Positions 1 through 13,600 of a stretch of DNA of 64,000 nt are shown here, one piece after another. Under the pieces are notes generated by a model. It worked only from the letters and a program-made list of their open reading frames with translations, had not been told where the DNA came from and searched no databases. The stretch comes from Planococcus citri (Eukaryota; Arthropoda; Insecta; Hemiptera; Pseudococcidae): assembly GCF_950023065.1 (NCBI RefSeq), contig NC_088679.1, forward strand, positions 49,352,001-49,416,000. The letters are read 5' to 3'. How positions within the stretch are numbered: position 1 is the stretch's first letter; every line of letters starts with the position of its first letter. The position numbers and the translations under genes are program-made.

Positions 1-1664
1 GAGGACAAGGTTCTGAATACAAAACCATTGCTTTAATGAGTCATGCACTCAAACTGCTGCCATCCGTCATTAATGCCAAAGACACAATAGATGTGTTTTT
101 TTAACATGGATTTTGGTAGATTTTCGAGAATCAACATTTTGGACTTTTTTTAAAAATCTCTTTTTTAAACATTTTTTAGATTACATTCATCAACTTTCAA
201 AACCTTAAACGTCTTCACTCTTCGACTACATACGTATCTCAGCAGATTTTTGTGAATTTTAAATCTGCCAAAATCCGTGTAAAATATGTACATGTCTATT
301 AAAAAAGCAAAAGAATGATAAAGAAGTCGTAAAGTGTTTGAAAAATGTCTTTCCTAAAGTCCTGCTTTTTTCATGGAAATGTTGTTAGACACCTTGAAAT
401 TATGTAGAACATAAGCAAAAAATAGTCTGGAAATGAATTGCTTGATAATGAATATGTAAACGTTGTGAATCACTTTCGAGGGAAAGGAGGTGTGTGTTTC
501 AGTCAGTTATGAATTTTAATGTACATATTTTCACTCAGATTTTTCAAATTTTATTAGATTCCTAGCAAAATAAATTTTGATTAAAACCTGTTATTTCAAG
601 AAGGAATACCTATCTAGAGTTTCCTTATTGCGGAAAAAATTCACGAATTGTAATTTTGAAATTTTCACAATATTGCACGATCTAAAATGTTCAGATTAAC
701 TCGTAATCGATATTCTATCATACCTAGTTACTTTTTGAGAATACATTTCGGTTACTGTAACGTTTGCTAAAAACGTGATGAAGAAAATGCAGAGCAGGAA
801 TGAAGACGAATTGAAATAAACATTAGGAAAGAGCCACCTAATTATATAATTTGGCGAAGTCTCTTCCTCGCACCTTGATGATTTTGACATAGTATATTCT
901 TTTATTCGTCGTTATTGGTAACTATGCTATTGTTTTTAACCGGTTCTTTTCGATATCGTTGACCTCGTTGAGCGCTTTATCATTGGTTTGAAAAACGTGC
1001 GTTATTTTCCGGTCGCCGCGCCATTTGTATACTCAAGTCATCAAGGTGTAGTAGTCCGAGTGATTAGGATAAAATATTTTAACTCATTTCGATTGTGCAA
1101 AACTCAAACCTCGTTAAAAATATTTTTACGAATGAGAGAAGATGAGTAATGTGATGTGATACGTCTGGCTGTGTGACTGACTGGTGAGAATATCTCGAAA
1201 TGTGTAAATTTGTGTAATTTTTACATTCATCCGAATGTACGTCTGGTGATGTTATGAACAATGTGTGGGGATATTAATTGAGGAAGTACGTTTAATATGC
1301 TTAAACGGAATGAGACAAAACCAAATAATTATCGAGTGAGTTGTTAAATACATACAAAATGCACTTCTCTTCTTGACGCGGAATATAACGTTACGCGTAT
1401 AAGTTCAAATAACTCGAGTATCATCGTGCGAATTCATTCATTAATATTGATTCCTGGAGAATGCGGTTTTTGTTTTTAATGATATGATCTTTTTCACTCT
1501 TGATACTTTAAACGAAAATATTTAGCCATAATGGATTTTTATTATATGCACCTTGTATGTTTTGTTCTAAACGCTTGATAATAATCGACCATTAAGTAAT
1601 TATTCGATGACTTTACGAAATATGTAATATTAATACGAATTCCTTTTTTTTTTCTGTTGCAGAC
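1..1664. other. Upstream flank of crumbs, noncoding
   Basis: No convincing coding exon is seen in this stretch. A pyrimidine-rich tract followed by TTGCAG at 1657-1662 sits directly before the crumbs start codon at 1665. The start therefore looks like the beginning of a second exon, with a 5' untranslated exon and promoter further upstream, perhaps outside the window. Short open frames on both strands here have no recognisable protein features. Confidence 0.6.
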
Positions 1665-4600
1665 ATGTCATACTTAACGGTGGCATTGTTGTTGTTTTGC
1701 TTGATCAAACTGCTGGATGGCGTACCTCAGGCACAATTTACCAAAGACCGGGAAGCGTTTTTCAATAAAACTTCCTATCTGCGATTAAATCCTATAAGTT
1801 TAAGCAATAATCAAATAGGATTCAATTTCCGATCGTGTTATGGTGGTCCGCTATTCGTTCAAAGTTCCTCATCATTCATCAAGAATAAGATCTCATTAGA
1901 AGTGACGCCAGAATCTCTATTGCTCTCTGTTCAATACTCAAGTAGATCTTACGAATCAAAAATTACTGGAAAATTTTTAGATAATAAGTGGCATTCGTTC
2001 AATTTGTCCCTGAAATCCAACGAAATTATTTTATCAACGAATGAAGAACAACAAGTTAGTATCTAAAAAAATTTATATATATTTGCTTAATTTTACTTGT
2101 TTAAAATAAGTAGAAATAGAAAACGTACTTTTTTAAGATGGAAAGGAGAAGGTGGCGAAGGTGACACTATTCATTCAATATGATGAGATTTTAATTGAGG
2201 AGTGGTAGAGTCTCCATGCTAGATTCCCACGGTGACCTTTTAGCTGATAAGAGCTGAAGAATGAATGATGCTAAAAGATTAGTGATACCCTCCTTTTTTT
2301 TTCAAAGTCGAGAATAGGATTAGAATTTTCATGAAAATTTATTTTTTGTGGTATGGTCAGAACTCAAATTACGTTTCCATCATCAAAAAATAAACTAATT
2401 TACTAAGTATATAAAACCCAAAATAGAAAAGCAAATTTCCACTTTTTTTTTGAAAATGACCTTACTTTAAAAACTCGAAGCTCTGCTCTCCCTGAAACGG
2501 ATAGTTTAAATTTTTTACATATTAAACACCAGGTAGGTTGCTAACCGCTTTTAATTTTTTTTTTTTTTTTTTTTGGTAATTTATTCAAACGTCCGTAAAT
2601 ATCTATACCCACTTAGAATGAGCCATAAAACAAATTTTGAATAAATATTGAAAATGACAAAACTAGAATCTGATTACATTGATTATTGAGAAAAATTACA
2701 AAAATATTTGATCGATACCCAAACATCATTCATGGGTAGTTTTAGTTGATCATGTTACTGAATTTTTTAGGTCTGGGGTCTGGTTACTTCGTAGAAATCT
2801 AGAAAGAATTACTCGCGGATAGGTGTTTTATTTTTCGTGTTGGAAAAATTATCACGAATTTGATGAATATTTGCGATATCGATAACCCGCATCTACTACC
2901 AAATTCACGTCCGTAAATTGAAGGTTTTTGTTAAATAATATTGTTGATAACTTCCTTATTGTTCGTATCGTGTAACCTAACCTAACCATCTGAATAGCCT
3001 TTTTTCAACAATACTTTTTATTAATGGTTAATTATGCAAATCTCGCGTTAAAATAGCAACGGTTTATTTCTAATTGTTTATTTTAGACCGATATATATAC
3101 TCGTAAATTTATATTACGCTGCTGATAATTCTGCTATATAGAAAAAAAAAATGGTGGAAATAGTACATATTTGCCGTTAAGTATACGTGAAAGTTGGCTT
3201 AATGCTTAGGTATGAAAAGGCTTTGTTTCGTGTTGAGTAATTTGCAGATAAATGTGAGAAATTTTATACATAGGAACTACTAATGCTGATTTGAAAATTT
3301 TAATTAATTTCGGAAATATGAACATAGATGAGGTAATAGCCTATACACACCTAGAGGTACATGCAATCGAGCTGCAGATATATATTCTCCAAGGTATATT
3401 ATTTTTTAAAAATTCTGCGATTGTAAGATTCTTATACACTATGGCGAATAACTGTTTGAAAAATCCGACCAATGTGGCGAAAGTTTTCCGTTATTTTACT
3501 CATCTGGCGGTCGTCTAACGTAATAAATTTTTAGCGAAAAGTTTTCTTTAATTAAAACAACATGGATTTAAACTGGACACAGGTGATACGTAGTACATTT
3601 TTTTAGTTAAATATATAGTAGTAGAAAGTATTACAACGTGTTGAACGCAGAAAATATTGTGTATTGTATAGTGTTACGACTTGTGTCGACGAAGTAGAGA
3701 AAAAACGACGTTAATTTTAAATGTAGAACGAGCGTTATTTTATGCCAAACTAACGCAAGAATGACAATTCAGTATTTTGCGAGAATTTTCCGAACGAGTT
3801 AATAATCATAATGACATTTGCGTAGCTTGACGGATAAAGTATAATAATGCAATAAGATAGGTAGCTATAAGTGTAAAATAAAGGAAAACACTGAGATAAT
3901 GTAGGAAATGCACCCGTGGCGATAATGCCCGATTTTTTATAAGACACCATAGTATCAAGATCCTTGCAGAAATTTTGTAAAAAATTATGATCGAATAAAT
4001 TTTTTTTCATGGTTTGTTTCGAGTAGGATTGTTTGAAAACATTATTTCAGTATCACAATAGAACAGATATTTACAAATTTTTTCGAAAATGAAATTTTGA
4101 ATCAGTATGCAAAAAAAAAATGTAGGAAAAATGTGTATAAACTCAGCAAAGTTGTTACGATTTTATCGAAAATCCACTCTCTCCCCTTCCCCTCCAAAAA
4201 TAAAAATTTATTAATGTGTAAGTGTGAGATTGTCTCTGTGTTTGATCTGAGAAAATTCGATTTGATGTAGGGTACATATCTGAAAAAGTTGTAATTTGAG
4301 AAAACTTAGTTGCTCCTTGCACCCCTAGAACAGTCCTTGTTTCGTCAACCCTTTCAACACATTTCATTGAACAGGAATGATTTTTGTGAAACGATGATAG
4401 ATTTTATCATTTCTCCATCGCCTCAACGGATTTTTTTCTTCTACTTCTACACCCCAAAAGCCCAGATCTCTCAGTACAGCTCCGAAACATATCCTCGTTA
4501 AAGATGTTCGGAGGCAATATTATAAAACTAACAATAAGTATGAGAAGATGAGATAGGTAGGTAATGTTAAAATGTGACCTTCACAAGTCAATTGATAGAT

Positions 4601-7600
4601 AATTACCTATCTACTTAGGTATGTTTCCGAGAACTGAAGAAAATATGAGGCAAAGTCATGAATTTTACCAATTTACTTCAGTATTAAAAACTTCAATGAG
4701 AGTCTGAGAGACAATCATATAGTATAATAGGGAAAAATCGTCTGTACTATGTTAAAAAATTAGCATAATTAATTTCTCAAAAGTGAAGGGAAATTATCAA
4801 CGAGTTTCTCGATAACTACCTACATTTATAATGAATATGAAAAATTTTGTTTGTTTTCAAACATTCATTGATTTATTGGTTCTTGTTTCAGATATTGGCT
4901 AATTATACTTATAACGCGGAGTTACTTACCCATGATACAAACATTTTTGACAGAAGTTCTAAATTGACAGTTGGAGAAGGTTTTTTGGGATGTATACAAG
5001 AGACACCTGGTGTACCGTTGAATTTAACGTCAAACGATGCGTATAACGTGATAGAGGGTTGTCCACTTCCTTCAGGTTCTTGTAAGTATATCGCGTGTAT
5101 TTAATCGGTTATTTGATTAATTAGAAGAAAAAAAGAAACGAGCATGTTGTAGAATTATATGTAGCTAGTAGGTGCATAAATTCTAGTAGAATTCTTCTGG
5201 ATAATTTTTTTTTGTGTGTTTATAATGAAGAACTATTCTAGCTCATATCATGCATGAATTACGTTATATGTTGAGGCTGGTTCGAGATCGATCTCGTAGA
5301 ATTATCTGAAATGCATGATTTGTAATTGCCTATATACGCATGCTGGTAGAACCCGAAGTTTCCTATGTGGATGTCGTTTGTTTCTCTACTATTTTCGTGA
5401 TATATTTCAAGTGGGCACCGGCCGACCCGGCTCACGCTTTAACAAGTGATGAATTTTGATGGATAGTTTTTCATGAGTTGACCCTTGCATGGTAAATGTG
5501 AAGTAAAGTCAGCTCATAAAACTGGACAAAATTTCATTCTAAATGAGACAATACGAAAAATTTTAGATCAATGCTATCAATGTGCGGAAATTTCGACGAT
5601 AGGGTTGAATTTTTTAGAAGTCATGTCAATCGAATACGTATGTAAAATATGTATGTATTATAAATGTACGTACTTTTAGGGCACGTATTAGGGCAATTGC
5701 CTTTATTACTCATGCCTCTAATCGAACTCGTTTCGAACTCATCGATAGGTAATCATAGTAAAATGTTGCCTTCTAGTTCATAATCACACAATATACAAAC
5801 GAGTATGAGTGAAATTGGTTGGCCGGAGAGGGCGGGGGATGCCATGGAAACGGCCGAAGTTCCAATAAAATGATTATAAAAAAGTACGAGTGAAATGAAT
5901 TATTGAATAATGTACTCCATTTACAATAGTGGCTTGTTTATTGGTGAATGGATCATTGTCTCTTATGATGGCCTTTTTTAGTAGAATTTGTCATGTCATG
6001 AAATAAGGACAGCACAATTATCTTATTTTACAAGCCTGCTTGTTTTCTTGGGAACTTCAGTATTAAAATACATGTGATGTTCAAATTCTGCCTATCTTAA
6101 TTTTTGCAGAGGCTCTATACGTATAATTTGCAATTCTTGTAACCCTCGCTACGAGTGAAAACAAACAAAACCCCTAATTACAAAAATCATTTTTTCATCG
6201 TTTTATTTGAATTTTAAAATACGATTGTCCAGCATGAATGAATTTGTGAGTGATGGTGGGGGGAGGGCGAGGGCGACTCAAATTGTATATTAGCCTTATG
6301 TCGTATGTTAAAATGTCATGTCGAGTTTGTCATCTTGAAAACGTATTGCATGATACGGTTATGTTACAGGCCCAGATTATTGTGCCGATCAATCGTGTTC
6401 TGAAAATGAAATATGCATTTCGCATGCGGATGGTCATGAATGCGTTTGTAATGATCAAATTCCCGGAAATGATTGCGATGTAGAAAGTGGTATGTGGACT
6501 GCATTTACCTACATAATATGTTTTGTGTTTAAATGCTGAGTAATCACTTGAATATATAGAATTGGCATTTGTATCTTTGTGTATGTATGTATGTATGTAT
6601 GTGTGTGTTTTGGTGTTGGCAGTTTCATGCTGGAACGTTATTTATTTGTAAATTACTCTTTTTTTCGCAAGTTCTGAAAAATTAACTATGGTTTTATTGT
6701 AGGTACTGGATGTTTGTGCTCTGATGATGTCGGAAGATGTGAAGAAGATAAAATAGGAAAAGGTCGCTGCGTATGCAAGCCAGGATTTGTAGGTTTGTAT
6801 CATCTTATGATTATCAACATCATCAGTGCAACTTCGTCTCTGTGATTATTCAAGTGTACAAATTTTAATTGAAATCGTCGTTTGTTAATTCACGAAGGAT
6901 ATGAATAAATTAAATTTTTGAATCCGTCATAGAGAAGTCGAAAGGCCATTCGAGAATACAGCACTAGGAATCATTTCAAATACTGAATTTTTTTTTCGAT
7001 TTTCAACGAATTTTTGAGAATTCAACGGTTTATTTTTGGTGGAAAAAAATTTGTTTGATCAAACTACCCTTATTTATTTTAAATTTTGATTTTATTTTAA
7101 AAAATCAAAAAATGAAAATCCACAACTGAAATTTCAGGTACGATGGAGTATTTTTGAATGCTGTTTCGATTTTGATATGGTTATGCAGTGACGCTGCCTG
7201 AATATGAATTTAATAATTTTCATGAACAGCACTTTCCCAAATTCACTGTCAAAGATGAATTTATACATGTAGATCAGTCGAGCGTGAATGTGAAAATTTA
7301 TTTGACACTCGAGTATTCTGTGACACTAAAAACAATTTTTCAGAAAAAATCCAACTGCTCTGCAAAACATTAGATAAAAATGCACATACATCGGAGCAAT
7401 GCTTTCTTAATTATGAATTTCTCATTACGAATGTTTTCTAATTACCTACTTCTTTGAATTTGTAAATTTAATATGAAATTTTATTTTTTCACTTTTTCAA
7501 CATCGTTCGATTTATCAACATTTTTTTCGCGGGAGAATACGATAGTTACATATTTCATTGATGGATAGATTTTCTCAATTTGAATAACAAAAAAAATCCC

Positions 7601-10600
7601 ATTAAAAATGGATCTTTAGAACGATCGAATGCGTCCGTTAGAATCTTATTGTTGTTATTATCGCAAGGTACATCACTCACCTTGATGGTTTAACGAATAA
7701 AGACACCAAAACGATCTTGAGATGCAGCAAGTGAACAAATAGATGATAAAGTGGGTAAATGGTTTTAAAAAAATGATGTGATCATTTACATCGAAGACTT
7801 TATCATAATTTAAATCCATTCCGTTTGGTGAGGAGGGGTGAGGAAGGAGACTTGTGGATATTTAAAAAAAATATTTTGGTGGTTTCGTTCAACGCATCTA
7901 TTTATTTTTTTGTATTTCCACCTCTAGATTTGCATAATGATCAACGTGTTTTTTTTACTCTTTGAAAATCTGAGTTAAATGTTACAAAATTTAAAATTTT
8001 ATTGGATTTTGCAGGTTCATATCCAAATTGTACTGAAGTACCAATTTGCGCAAGTTCTCCATGTAAGAATGGTGGCATCTGTAATCCTTCGAGTTCTGCG
8101 GCTGATTCATATTTCAACTGCACATGTCCACCAGGTTTTACAGGTAAACAGAAATTTACAATTTTTATCGCATATTTGTTTAATTACAGGTTTACAATTC
8201 GATAAGAATGTAATGAAAATGAAAAGTCAGCTTATTACGCCATTTTTCATGATTTATTTTTTTCAACTGATAAATCGCATTATAGCCTATTTTTATCGAG
8301 TTATGCTATTAATAATGAAACATTCTCAGACTGTTTTCTTACCTATTATTTTTAACGTAATAGCTTTCATTTTTCACGATTCGTAAAAACATAACTATCT
8401 TCATCATCGCTCGTATTTATGTTGTAAATTTAATTTTTGTCGCTTTCAATTTTTTTTTTTTCGCTAACACAACGAACTAATTATGTTTGCATGCTGCATA
8501 TTTTCAAATGGATTGCCTATAAAGAAATTTTGATTTCTAAAAACGCGAAATTTTGCTTCTGCTTGTCATTTCACAAAGGCGTTGCTCATTATTCGTACGG
8601 CAATTCTGTGATATCTTGCATGTATAATGCTTGCTGTCGCAATATCGAGCTTCAAAAATTATTTCAAAGCGTCACCACCGAATTCGATGGCGTAAGTTTG
8701 TGTACTTATAATTGTTTTGTCCGCCTAATTCACGAGGTACCTACTTTCTTTCTAATGTATCTGTATGATTTTTTTTATTATTATTAATCACTAACACTGT
8801 GTATTTAAACTTTTAATTTATGGAGCTTTTTTAGGTATTGAGATTTTTTGCACTTGATGTATGTACTATGTTTATATTGGTGTTGGTGCAGTTTATGGTG
8901 TCGGTGTTGTCGAGCGTTTTTCGTGAATGCCAAGCCAAACACAAGCACGTTAATGATAACGATAATAGGGTACAGAATCGTATCTCTTCGCATCTTTGCG
9001 TTAATAAAGACGCTTGTTTTTTGAGTCTGTCTTCATTTTTATCGAGCTGCTCGTACGATGGAAGCGGTAAGAACGTTTTCGTTGGATAGAGTGTGCATTT
9101 TTTGTTGTTTTTTTTTTTATGAATGAGATTTATTCATTTGTACGATTAGATGAAAAACTACTTTATGTTTGATTTTATTCAGGAAAATTATGCCAAAATC
9201 CGATCAGCGAGTGTCAGCCGCCTTGCCAGCATAATGGAACTTGCATCAGTACCCCTGAGGGTTATAAGTGTAACTGTCCCCCGGAATATACAGGTGAATT
9301 GAATTATTTGGACGTACATTTGCTTTTTACTTTAGTCTTGTTTGTGAAATTTGAAGAAATCGCGACTATTCAAAAATTATCATTTTAAATATTTTTTTTA
9401 AATTTCGTGATGAAAAATTTATGTGGACTAAAATCTTCTATTTTTTATTGTTTTATTTGAAATAGTTTTACGTTTTCGGTTTAAACTTTTTCTCCATTGT
9501 TGGAGATTTCAGGTTGACTGAAAATAGTGAAATTTGGTTTTTGATGAATCGATGTTAAATAAGTAACGAATTTGTTCAGTTTTGAATAGGTACTTCAATT
9601 GAAGAATATCAATTTTGAAAAAAAAACAAAAAAAACATTTTGAATAAAAAATTACAAATTGAGTATCTGAAATTTTCAAAAATTTATAAAAAATCAGAAA
9701 ACGAAGCTAAAGTTTTGTTTTCCAAGTTTTGTAACCCCTCAAAAATCCATTAAAAAAATCCGTTATAGAATCTTTCCTACTGAAGTAATGGTCATCTCGT
9801 AAAATAATGTTCTGAACCAGTTTTCCATTTCATCCAGATCTCTTCATTGAACTCATCGTCCTGCATGCCTGCTACACTAAAAAAAGAGCGGGGATTTCAA
9901 AATTCAAAATGAAAGCAGTTTTTGGAAACGCTGAGTACATTTCCATGACTTTCGGATGTTTAACCGAGTCTGTAATCGTTGAGTTCGTTACTTGGGGCTG
10001 GGATGATTAACCATTCTGGTGTGAAAAAAATAATTATAAGGAGAGAAGGTGTCGCTTTCGAAAATTTATTTTACCTACTTCATTTTGGACATTCTCTATT
10101 CTATGTCTGCATCGAGTGTTTCCTGTGCTGACAGTACTTACCCAAGTAATAACTCAATAAAAAAATTTGCTCCAATGTCACAAGATTAAATTTTTGACTT
10201 TTGCAAAAGTTGAATTTTTTCAAAATTTCTTAACAAATTGGAAAGCAAGATATTTGGGTAAATTTGTGATTTTTCTACACTACCACAGATCCATGTGATA
10301 TTGAAAATCCTCTGGAACATTTTAGAAAGTTGATTGGATATTCAAAAATTGAAAATAAAATATGTTGAAAGTTATATGGGCTGATGAGTAACTTGAAAAA
10401 AATTAAACATTCGATTCTAGTGACGCATAGATATTTAAATTTATTTACAATGCAACAGAATTAAATTCCGATCATACCCGCCGTGAATATTATTTCCATG
10501 CTTATCGCTCGAATAAGATCACGATTATTTTCCCTCTCTCTATCATTTTTTTTTTTACCTGAGTTCGCGTAAATCAAGTCAGAAGTCATCGCATGGACGT

Positions 10601-13600
10601 GTATTTCGAATCGTTTAATCTGTGTACTGAGCTAGTGCATAAAACATTGTACTTCGGTACCTTCGTTCCGAATATAATACTCATTTAAAGCACATTCGCC
10701 TGTCCGTTAATTACCTATGTGATTCTCGTTTCTCTCTCGTCTCAATTTTTTTTTTTTTTCTAAATTCAAATTTGTGTTATACGTCGCGTGTATAAAGTAT
10801 ATGTTTCGATATAGTTGTTATTAAAAAATGTAAATGTCATGGTGTTACGTGGTTGTGTTGCAATAACTAACTTATTATTATGTGTTTTGCACGTGATTTT
10901 TTGTAAAAGTGTAATTTTAATGCTTCTTGTGATTTTAATATCAGGTGGATTTTGTGAAGAAGATGTTGACGAATGCAAACGCAAACCAAGCGCTTGTGTA
11001 CATGGACATTGTTTGAATTCCGATGGTAAGTTTTTATTGGCTAATTCTCGAATGTCACGTTTTTTACTTTTTAGGAAACATTACTGCAATAATATATTTT
11101 CGGCTCGATTGATTGGATATTTATAGAAATTGAAAGATGAAATATTTCGAAATCAAGGGAAAGATTTGATTTTTCACCTAGAACTGAATTGAGTTGCGTG
11201 CTCAATTAGATATTGGTTCCAATTTAATCGAACTATTTGAAATATCAAAAATACTTTTTTGTAGCAATGAAATTTACTGATTTTTATTAATAGGTACATG
11301 GTATAATACTGTACATAAATGATACTGCTTGCACATTGAAAATGAAATTCATTTATTCCCTAATCGTTAAGACCCCGGTAACAATTTAAAATGTTATTTT
11401 CATTTATGTGAGAATTTTTTAATCAAAATTTGGTACTTACATAAATTACAAAACTTATCAACAATTTTATATTTATGGTGCGTACAGCTAAAGAAAAGTC
11501 ATTAGCTATCCCCCCCCCCCCCTTCAAATTGTTTCCTAAACACGCAAACGATTGTTCATTTGAGATAAAATGCAATGACATCGCTTCATTTTCTCATTTA
11601 CTTATTTATAAAGGATGCGGTGTAATGGCGAAAATAATCTAAAAAAGATTACCTGCCTAGTTTTTATGATGTGCCAAAAAGACATTTTTTTCTAAAGCGT
11701 GTAACTTGCATGCTCAGTTGCTCACCCGTCCGTGAATTTTTCATGGATGTGATTACAATAAGAATGCTTATTTCCTTGGGAAATTGCTTTTTTTGTGGAA
11801 TATTGCACCGTATCGTGTTTTTTTTTCATCGTTAGAGTAGAATACATGTGATTTCTTTGCATTAATGTTCAACTAGGAAATTATTTTGGCAAAGTGGCGC
11901 GAAATCAAATTTTATTCGATATTTTTTGTAATAGGTATTACGTAATTGATAACTTTCAATTTTTAAAAAAATTTTTAAAAGTGATAAATTTGTTGATTTA
12001 AAGATTAACTAAGGTTTCTGCCTTATACGAGTATGCATATGATTGTACGATATGTGGTGTATACTTGAAACGAATTCTGAATTATAATTAGTAATCTTCG
12101 AATACATACAATAAGGTTAACCGGATAAATTACGTGATTACTAAATGTATGTGGCTTTTATTTGCAAAAAAAAAAAAAAATAACAATGTTCTTTGAAGGA
12201 TTTAGGAATAGTACCTATTATTGAAAGTTTGCATCAAATTCTTTGTCATACATGAGATGATATCCTTCTGGTACATTTAAATACGGTTGACACGTTCTAG
12301 ATAGGAAGTGAACGTTGAAGTGCTTTCGTTAGGTTGAGGAACAAATTGGTTTTAATAACGGTGAACATTTTGACCTGTGATAAAAACTTTTCACCATTTG
12401 AGCACGTTCTATGCATTTTTGTTTACTAAATGGTTGGTATTATCATCATGGATCTTATTCCGGATGTGTTGGAGTTCATCACTCTTTGGAGGTTTTGAAT
12501 TTATGGTGTACCTACTAAATCGATAGATGAGAAAGGAATCATATTTGAATCGTTGATTTCAGAATTACCTATTGAATGATTTAGCATATCTGTATCTTGA
12601 AAAAAGAGAGAATTTTCAAATTACTAATAAAATGGCCAGATTTTTAGTTTTTTTTTCAAGTATTTAAAAAGCAGAAAAAGCTGTTGAAATTGTTCATTTT
12701 TTTTTCATTTTAAATTTTTGTTTCGAAATTTTGAATTGATGCTTTTTTCATGATCATACGAGTGGAAAATTTAAAATATGTTATGCATGCCCAGCATAAT
12801 AGTTTCAATAGAGCGTTTATCGGAATTTTTATTTGAAACACTTTACAGAAATTGACGAAAGTTTCGTATTATTCTGTTGCAGACCCCTAATACAATGAAT
12901 AAAATATCATTGTAAGCATCTAATTCCCCTTTCCTCTTCTCAAAAAGCCGAGGGCCGCTCTTTATTTTTAAATTGCACAAATTTTTTGTCCTTGGTGTCT
13001 TTACGACCTCGTCGAGGACAATAGAAAATCGATTCATGATCCGAGGTCAAAATATATCCCAAGTCTGAAATATTACAGAGTGGGTGATTTTTTTGTCTCA
13101 AATTTGCAGTACACCTTTTTCAATCTATAAAACTTCGAATTCATTTACGTTTTGATGAACTCAACTTATATGACATGGATTTTTCAGTTCAAATACCCTA
13201 CCTACCGTATCTATTTGAAATATGGTAGATTTTAGACTTACATATGTAATTCAACTTTGTAGTATTAAAATGATTACGTTTTGCTGAGGCGTTGAATTTT
13301 CCTAAAATTGAAATCAACTTAAACTGATGTGTTGTATTTTGCAGGTTCATATCAGTGTTTTTGTACGCCAGGATATACCGGTGACCATTGCGAATTAGAT
13401 ATCGACGAGTGTTTATCGCATCCTTGCTTCAATGGCGCTACGTGCATCAATGCTGTGAATCGATTTAATTGTATTTGTACACCAGGATATACAGGTAATG
13501 GATTATAACCGGTTTTAATCGATATTACGGGTACGATTTTTACTTTGATCTTGAATTGCTAAAGGTAACATTGACCATTGAATTAGCTTTTTAAATCGTC

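Noticed and set aside
8437..9089. Long open frames (116 and 83 codons) in a crumbs intron
   Set aside because: They lie between EGF exons ending at 8143 and starting at 9183 that join perfectly in phase. The translations are low-complexity hydrophobic sequence with no EGF cysteine pattern.
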